Assembly (NCBI GenBank): GCA_028282025.1 | Contig: JANQIT010000322.1 | Span: 1 to 60,092, forward strand | Direction: 5' to 3' | Length of the DNA stretch: 60,092 nt | From: Hwanghaeella sp. | GTDB taxonomy: Bacteria > Pseudomonadota > Alphaproteobacteria > UBA8366 > Aestuariispiraceae | Shown: positions 54,770-60,092 of the stretch, in pieces | Numbering within the stretch: the stretch's first letter is position 1 | Layout of the letters: every line of letters starts with the position of its first letter | Position numbers and translations under genes: made by a program | The notes under the pieces: model-generated | Seen by the model: only the letters and a program-made list of their open reading frames with translations | Told to the model about the DNA's origin: nothing | Databases searched by the model: none

Positions 54770-57700
54770 TCAGGAAGCCGGTACAAAATACGATTGAAGG
54801 GGCGCAACTTCAAGCCTGCCCTGCGAAATCGCCTGCATCGCCATGACCGCGGCCCGAATTCCGGCCACCGTCGTATAGTAGGGAACGGATCGGTTCAGCG
54901 CCGCTTCGCGCAGCGAGAAGGAATCCTGGATCGCCTTCTTCCCCGCCGTGGTGTTCAGCACCAGCTTGATGCTGCCTTCAACAATCGCATCGACGATGTG
55001 CGGCTGGCCTTCGAGAAACTTATTGATCTCGGTAACGTCCAGTCCCTGCTCCCGCAAATAATGCGCGGTGCCGCGCGTCGCGACCAGTTCGAAACCCAGA
55101 TCCAGCAGACCGCGCGCCGGTTCGACCATGGCTTCCTTGTCGGCGTCCTTAACGGAGATGAAGATCCGTCCGTCGGTCGGCAGGTCCGCGCCACAGCCGA
55201 TCTGAGCCTTGGCGAAGGCACGGTCGAAACGGGTATCAAGGCCCATCACCTCGCCGGTCGACTTCATTTCCGGCCCCAGCATGACATCCACGCCTGGGAA
55301 CCGACCGAAGGGGAAGACCGCTTCCTTGACCGCGACGTGCTCGAATTCGGGGCGCCGGCCCAGGTCGAAATCGGACAGCCGCTCGCCGGCCATCAGGCGG
55401 GCGGCGATCTTCGCAATCGGAACGCCGGTCGCCTTGGCGACGAACGGCACGGTCCGGCTGGCGCGCGGATTGACTTCCAGAATGAAGACATCCTTGCCTT
55501 GCACGGCGAACTGAACGTTCATCAGACCGACGACATTCAGCGCTTTGGCCAGCGCCTCCGTCTGCCGTTCGATTTCCTGCACCGTGTCGGCGGATAACGA
55601 GTAGGGCGGCAGGGAACAGGCGCTGTCCCCGGAATGGATTCCCGCCTCTTCGATATGTTCCATGACGCCCGCGACATAGACGTCGACGTCGTCGCACAGG
55701 GCGTCCACATCCACCTCGATGGCGTCGCGCAGATAGAAATCCACCAGCACCGGGTTACTGCCGGAAACCTGCACCGCCGTTGCGATGTAGCGCCGCAAAT
55801 CCGCCTCATCATGCACGATCTCCATGGCCCGGCCGCCCAGTACGTAGGACGGACGCAGAACCACCGGATAGCCGATCTCTCTGGCGATGGAGACCGCCTC
55901 TTCCTCCGACGTCGCGGTGCCGTTCGGCGGTTGGCGCAGATCGAGATCCTTCAGCAACGCCTGGAAACGCTGACGATCCTCGGCCAGATCGATTGCATCC
56001 GGCGAGGTCCCCAGGATCGGGATATCCGCGCCGTCCAGCGCCGAGGCGAGTTTCAACGGCGTTTGCCCGCCGAACTGGACGATAACGCCCTTCACGCGGC
56101 CGTTTTCCTGCTCGGCCCGGACAATCTCCACCACGTCCTCGCCGGTCAGCGGTTCGAAATACAGCCGGTCCGACGTGTCGTAGTCGGTGGAGACGGTTTC
56201 CGGGTTGCAGTTCACCATGATGGTTTCGTAACCGGCGTCGGCCAGCGAATAGGACGCATGCACGCAGCAGTAATCGAATTCGATTCCCTGACCGATCCGG
56301 TTCGGTCCACCGCCCAGAATCAGCACCTTGTCACGGTCGCTGGGGTCGACCTCCGATTCCGGAATATCGAACCCGTTCCCCTCATAAGCGGAATACATGT
56401 AGGGCGTCGGCGACGGAAACTCCGCCGCGCAGGTGTCGATCCGTTTGTAAACCGGCGTGACATCGAGGCCCCGGCGCAACCGCGCGACCGCCGCTTCCTG
56501 CTGCCCCGTCAGTTCGGCCAAACGCGCGTCCGAGAAGCCGAGTTTCTTCAGCGTCAGGAACCCCTGGGCGTCCATGGGCAATCCATCGATCCTGATCCGG
56601 TTTTCCGCGTCGACGATTTCCTTTATGCGTTCAAGGAACCAGGGATCGATCTTGCAGGCGTGATGGACCGCTTCCACCGACACGCCGTGCCGGAACGCCT
56701 GCGCCACCACCAACAGCCGGTCCGGCGCCGGTTTCGCCAGTGCGGCCCGCACGGCGTCGCCGTCCTCGGCATCGTCGATCGTCACTTCGTTCAAGCCGGT
56801 CAGGCCGGTTTCCATCGACCGCAGGGCTTTCTGCAAGCTTTCGGCAAAAGTCCGGCCAACCGACATCGCTTCGCCCACCGACTTCATGGATGTGGTCAGC
56901 AGCGCGGTGGAGCCGGGGAATTTTTCGAAGGTGAACCGCGGCATTTTGGTGACCACATAGTCGATGGTCGGTTCGAAACTGGCCGGTGTGACGCGGGTGA
57001 TATCGTTGTCCAACTCGTCCAGGCGGAACCCGACGGCCAGCTTCGCCGCGACCTTTGCAATCGGAAAGCCGGTCGCCTTGGACGCCAACGCGGAGGAGCG
57101 CGACACCCTGGGATTCATTTCGATCACCACCAGGCGGCCGTTTTCCGGATTCACCGCGAATTGCACATTGGAGCCGCCGGTATCCACGCCGATCTCCCGC
57201 AGGCAGGCGATCGAGGCGTTCCGCATGATCTGATATTCCTTGTCGGTCAGCGTCAGCGCCGGCGCGACGGTGATCGAATCGCCCGTATGGATGCCCATCG
57301 GGTCGATATTCTCGATGGAACAGATGATGATGCAGTTGTCCACGTTGTCGCGGACAACCTCCATCTCGAATTCCTTCCAGCCCAGGACCGATTCCTCGAC
57401 CAGGACCGTGTTGACCGGGGACGCGCGCAGACCGCCGCTGACCAGGGTCGTGAACTCCTCCCGGTTATAGGCGATCCCGCCGCCGGTGCCGCCCAGCGTG
57501 AAGGAGGGCCGGATGATCGCCGGCAGGCCGACGGCGTCGAGCGCCTCCACGGCTTCCTCAACCGAGGCGACCATGCGAGACCGCGGACTCTCAAGCCCGA
57601 TCTTGTCCATGGCCTCGCGGAACCGCTGGCGGTCCTCGGCTTTGTCGATGACATCCGCCTTCGCCCCGATCATCTCCACGCCGAGCCGCGCCAGCGCGCC

Positions 57701-58033
57701 GGATTGATCCAGCGCCAGGGCCGTGTTGAGCGCGGTCTGTCCGCCCATCGTGGGCAGCACGACCAGCTTTTCTTCCGGGTGCAGCGCGCGTTCCCGCTCC
57801 AGGATGGCTTCGACCGTATCCGGTGTGATCGGTTCGACATAGGTCGCATCCGCCGTCTCCGGGTCGGTCATGATGGTCGCCGGGTTGGAATTGACGAGGA
57901 CGACGCGGTAGCCGCATTCGCGCAAGGCCTTGCACGCCTGGGTCCCGGAATAGTCGAATTCGCAGGCCTGACCGATTACGATCGGGCCGGCCCCTATGAT
58001 CAGGACGGCGTCTATGTCCTCGCGTTTTGGCAT
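54770..58033 (-). CDS. carB: Carbamoyl-phosphate synthase large subunit
   Basis: 1087 residues from ATG 58033 ([20 protein letters not shown]). The open frame runs on to 58732, but that part overlaps the promoter and the divergent gene and is spurious. Two ATP-grasp halves are visible ([20 protein letters not shown] and [20 protein letters not shown]), the ADP-forming junction [20 protein letters not shown], and a C-terminal MGS-like allosteric domain (~940-1087). It makes carbamoyl phosphate for arginine and pyrimidines together with CarA, whose gene lies 1.4 kb away beyond a divergent gene. Confidence 0.97.
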   Translation of the reverse strand: MPKREDIDAVLIIGAGPIVIGQACEFDYSGTQACKALRECGYRVVLVNSNPATIMTDPETADATYVEPITPDTVEAILERERALHPEEKLVVLPTMGGQTALNTALALDQSGALARLGVEMIGAKADVIDKAEDRQRFREAMDKIGLESPRSRMVASVEEAVEALDAVGLPAIIRPSFTLGGTGGGIAYNREEFTTLVSGGLRASPVNTVLVEESVLGWKEFEMEVVRDNVDNCIIICSIENIDPMGIHTGDSITVAPALTLTDKEYQIMRNASIACLREIGVDTGGSNVQFAVNPENGRLVVIEMNPRVSRSSALASKATGFPIAKVAAKLAVGFRLDELDNDITRVTPASFEPTIDYVVTKMPRFTFEKFPGSTALLTTSMKSVGEAMSVGRTFAESLQKALRSMETGLTGLNEVTIDDAEDGDAVRAALAKPAPDRLLVVAQAFRHGVSVEAVHHACKIDPWFLERIKEIVDAENRIRIDGLPMDAQGFLTLKKLGFSDARLAELTGQQEAAVARLRRGLDVTPVYKRIDTCAAEFPSPTPYMYSAYEGNGFDIPESEVDPSDRDKVLILGGGPNRIGQGIEFDYCCVHASYSLADAGYETIMVNCNPETVSTDYDTSDRLYFEPLTGEDVVEIVRAEQENGRVKGVIVQFGGQTPLKLASALDGADIPILGTSPDAIDLAEDRQRFQALLKDLDLRQPPNGTATSEEEAVSIAREIGYPVVLRPSYVLGGRAMEIVHDEADLRRYIATAVQVSGSNPVLVDFYLRDAIEVDVDALCDDVDVYVAGVMEHIEEAGIHSGDSACSLPPYSLSADTVQEIERQTEALAKALNVVGLMNVQFAVQGKDVFILEVNPRASRTVPFVAKATGVPIAKIAARLMAGERLSDFDLGRRPEFEHVAVKEAVFPFGRFPGVDVMLGPEMKSTGEVMGLDTRFDRAFAKAQIGCGADLPTDGRIFISVKDADKEAMVEPARGLLDLGFELVATRGTAHYLREQGLDVTEINKFLEGQPHIVDAIVEGSIKLVLNTTAGKKAIQDSFSLREAALNRSVPYYTTVAGIRAAVMAMQAISQGRLEVAPLQSYFVPAS

Positions 58034-58223
58034 TCTATGGACCCGTGAATCTGTGGCTGCTGTGATGAATCGGCGGCATCCGCCTTTGACCGGCGCTCCG
58101 TTTATCGCAAGCCCGCCGAACTTACCAGATGGGAAGTGGCGTCCGCGCGCCGATGCCGGACTTGCGTTCGCCGGGAAAAGATCGTTACTGCACCGTCGGT
58201 CGCAGTCCACATAACCGGTTTCA

Positions 58224-59432
58224 ATGGCGTCATCCTTCCCAGCCGATTTCAGCAGCCGCGCGTTCGAATGGTCGGTCGTTTCCGTTCTGGCGGGCTGCCT
58301 GGTCAGTGCGATTGTTTCGCCGCAGTTCATCGCCCCGCTTGTGATGGTCTTCGCGCTGGCCGTCGCGGCGGCCGGGTTTCGCGCTCCCAATCTGCCGGTG
58401 GCCTGGTCCGCACCGGTCATCGCCGCCGCCCTGCTGTTCCTCTGGGCGGCCGCGAGCATTCTGTGGTCGATTGACCCGGACCTCAGCATCAAGCGGTCCT
58501 TCCGGCTGTTTCTGATGATCGCGATGGGGGCGATGGTGGCCGTGTTCCTGCCGCGGTCGGCCCTGTCGGCGCGGGCTGGAAAGATCGCCGCCCTGGCCAC
58601 CCTGCTGGCCCTTGCGGTGATCCTGGGCGACACGCTGGCGGGCTCGCCCATGGGACGGACGCTGATGGATGGCGGCGACCCGCTGGACCGCGCGGCCACG
58701 GTTCTGGTCATTCTGGTCTGGCCGGTCGGCATCCTGACCTATCGGCAATTCGGTCTGACCGGTTTGGCGGTGCTGGCGGCGGCAACGGCGCTGGCCATCG
58801 GCCTTCTGAACAACAAAGCGGCCATGCTGGCGGCGGCGTTCGGATGCGCCGCGGCGGCGGGCGCGGCCGTCAGACCCCGTTTTGGGACCCTGCTGATTTC
58901 GGGAGCGGTGGTGCTTTTCACACTGCTTGCCCCGCTTTCCATCGGTTTCTTCAACAGCCAGATCCAGCAGGTTGTCTCCGACACAGGCATCGACGCCAGC
59001 ATTCGCCATCGGGTGCATATCTGGAGCTTCAGCGCGGAAAAGGCCCTGGAAAAACCGCTTACGGGCTGGGGCATGGGGAGCAGCCGCGCCATTCCCGGCG
59101 GAGACGAGGTCCGAACCTTCCTGCGGCCGGACGGCCAATCCGACGGGGAAGGCGAATCGCTGCCGCTGCATCCCCACAACGGATTTCTTCAGGTGTTCCT
59201 GGAACTGGGCCTGGTCGGCGCTGTCCTGGCCGCCGCGGTCATCTTCATGATCTTGCGGAAACTCGCGCTGGCCGCCGAACGCAGCGGGCTGGCCGCACCG
59301 GTCGCCGGCTTCGCGCTAAGCGCGATGATCGTCGGGTCGATCAGTTTCGGCGCCTGGCAGGGATGGTGGGTGTCGTTGCAGCTCTTCGCCGGTGCGCTGC
59401 TGTTCATTCTGGTCAGGGAAAGGGCCGGCTGA
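58224..59432 (+). CDS. O-antigen ligase/polymerase family membrane protein
   Basis: 402 residues with about ten membrane segments and a large periplasmic loop holding the Wzy_C/WaaL hallmarks: [29 protein letters not shown] and [17 protein letters not shown]. The His in HPHN is the usual functional residue. It joins or polymerises surface glycans in the inner membrane. It sits, on the opposite strand, between carB and carA. Confidence 0.85.
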   Translation: MASSFPADFSSRAFEWSVVSVLAGCLVSAIVSPQFIAPLVMVFALAVAAAGFRAPNLPVAWSAPVIAAALLFLWAAASILWSIDPDLSIKRSFRLFLMIAMGAMVAVFLPRSALSARAGKIAALATLLALAVILGDTLAGSPMGRTLMDGGDPLDRAATVLVILVWPVGILTYRQFGLTGLAVLAAATALAIGLLNNKAAMLAAAFGCAAAAGAAVRPRFGTLLISGAVVLFTLLAPLSIGFFNSQIQQVVSDTGIDASIRHRVHIWSFSAEKALEKPLTGWGMGSSRAIPGGDEVRTFLRPDGQSDGEGESLPLHPHNGFLQVFLELGLVGAVLAAAVIFMILRKLALAAERSGLAAPVAGFALSAMIVGSISFGAWQGWWVSLQLFAGALLFILVRERAG

Positions 59433-59476
59433 CGATCCCTGCGCGGCCCGTTCGCCGCCGCCGCGACAAGGCGCTA

Positions 59477-60092
59477 TCAGGCCGCCTTCTTGTGCGCGTC
59501 CAGCAGATCCACAAAACGCTCGAACAGATAATGCGAATCCTGCGGCCCGGGCGATGCTTCCGGGTGGTACTGCACCGAGAAGACGGGCTTGTTCTGAACC
59601 CGGATCCCTTCCAGCGTCCCATCGAACAGGGACAGATGGGTTTTCTCCACACCATCGGGAAGGCTGTCTTCCAGCACGACGAATCCGTGGTTCTGACTGG
59701 TGATCTCAACCGCGCCGGTCAATAGATTCTTGACCGGGTGGTTTGCGCCCCGATGGCCCAGATCCATCTTAACCGTCTTCGCACCGAGCGCCAGGGCCAG
59801 GATCTGATGCCCCAGACAGATGCCGAAGATCGGCAGCCCGGTCTTCAGGATTTCCTGCAGGGCGGGAACCGCATAGACGCCCGTCGCCGCCGGATCGCCC
59901 GGTCCGTTGGACAGGAACACGCCGTCCGGTTGGTGGCGCAGAATCTCTTCGGCCGTCGCTGTCGCCGGCACCACGGTTACTTTACAGCCCAGCGCGGCGA
60001 GGCAGCGCAGGATATTCCGCTTGGCCCCGAAATCGACGGCGACGACATGGTAACGCGGGGCATCCAGCGTCCCGTACCCTTCGCCCAGGCTC
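59477..60092 (-). CDS. carA: Carbamoyl-phosphate synthase small subunit, N-terminus cut by window edge
   Basis: The frame is open to the window end; about 205 C-terminal residues are visible. It shows the class I glutaminase: [31 protein letters not shown], the nucleophile Cys in [15 protein letters not shown], and the His-x-Glu of the triad in [12 protein letters not shown]. It releases ammonia from glutamine for CarB. The first methionine of the local frame at 59974 is internal. Converges on the O-antigen-ligase-like gene. Confidence 0.96.
   Translation of the reverse strand, partial: SLGEGYGTLDAPRYHVVAVDFGAKRNILRCLAALGCKVTVVPATATAEEILRHQPDGVFLSNGPGDPAATGVYAVPALQEILKTGLPIFGICLGHQILALALGAKTVKMDLGHRGANHPVKNLLTGAVEITSQNHGFVVLEDSLPDGVEKTHLSLFDGTLEGIRVQNKPVFSVQYHPEASPGPQDSHYLFERFVDLLDAHKKAA

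Noticed and set aside
58034-58732. N-terminal extension of the carB frame
   Set aside because: The first 233 codons overlap the promoter gap and a divergent gene; the canonical start MPKRED at 58033 fits the family length.

Overview
The window looks like a chromosomal segment of an alphaproteobacterium, probably of the Rhodospirillales type. The reasons are the GC-rich codon usage of the backbone, the order kdsD-lptC-lptA-lptB-rpoN, and the presence of an EipB (DUF1849) protein, an ELM1 protein and a greA-carB-carA neighbourhood. The species is inferred only at this level.

Layout. 1-1103: end of a PLP aminotransferase gene and tRNA-Leu(CAA). 1104-1513: no gene; imperfect repeats of the tRNA-Leu 3' end. 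1514-9293: a ferric-siderophore uptake cluster (TonB receptor, AraC regulator, binding protein, two FecCD permeases, ATPase, PPOX flavoprotein). 9613-15454: a core envelope block (RNase D-like exonuclease, arabinose-5-phosphate isomerase, LptC, LptA, LptB, sigma-54) ending at tRNA-Arg(CCG), 15713-15789.

15765-36056 is a mobile island in the 3' end of tRNA-Arg. It carries a large serine recombinase whose frame runs antisense through the tRNA, a leftward module of a type IV coupling protein (VirD4/TraG), a von Willebrand A protein and secreted or membrane proteins, an XRE-TPR regulator with a twin operator, a catalytic-domain-only tyrosine recombinase, a VPLPA-CTERM protein, a defence cassette (AAA+ ATPase plus subtilase of the IetAS type, divergent from a TIR-domain protein), then a relaxase and a MobC-like protein. 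Two more att-like sequences lie at 34370-34398 and 36029-36056. Each is read through by a fragment of a serine-recombinase C-terminus, so at least two related elements have integrated in tandem and the outer one has decayed to a ParDE pair and a relaxase stub. No mating-pair genes are present, so the inner element looks like an integrative mobilizable element that borrows a T4SS.

The most striking inference: on excision, the two ends of the inner element would join so that the recombinase loses its tRNA-encoded tail, gains a 50-residue tail encoded at the element's right end, and its new stop codon overlaps the mobC start (ATGA). Circularisation would thus assemble a recombinase-mobC-relaxase operon.

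36157-60092 is again chromosomal: an asparagine-synthase-like protein, a DM13 protein, a fused 5-oxoprolinase/hydantoinase, EipB, an M17 aminopeptidase, MarR and PAS_5 proteins, a complete YejABEF-type peptide ABC transporter, ELM1, an Lrp regulator, GreA, CarB, an O-antigen-ligase-like protein between carB and carA, and the start-truncated (window edge) CarA.
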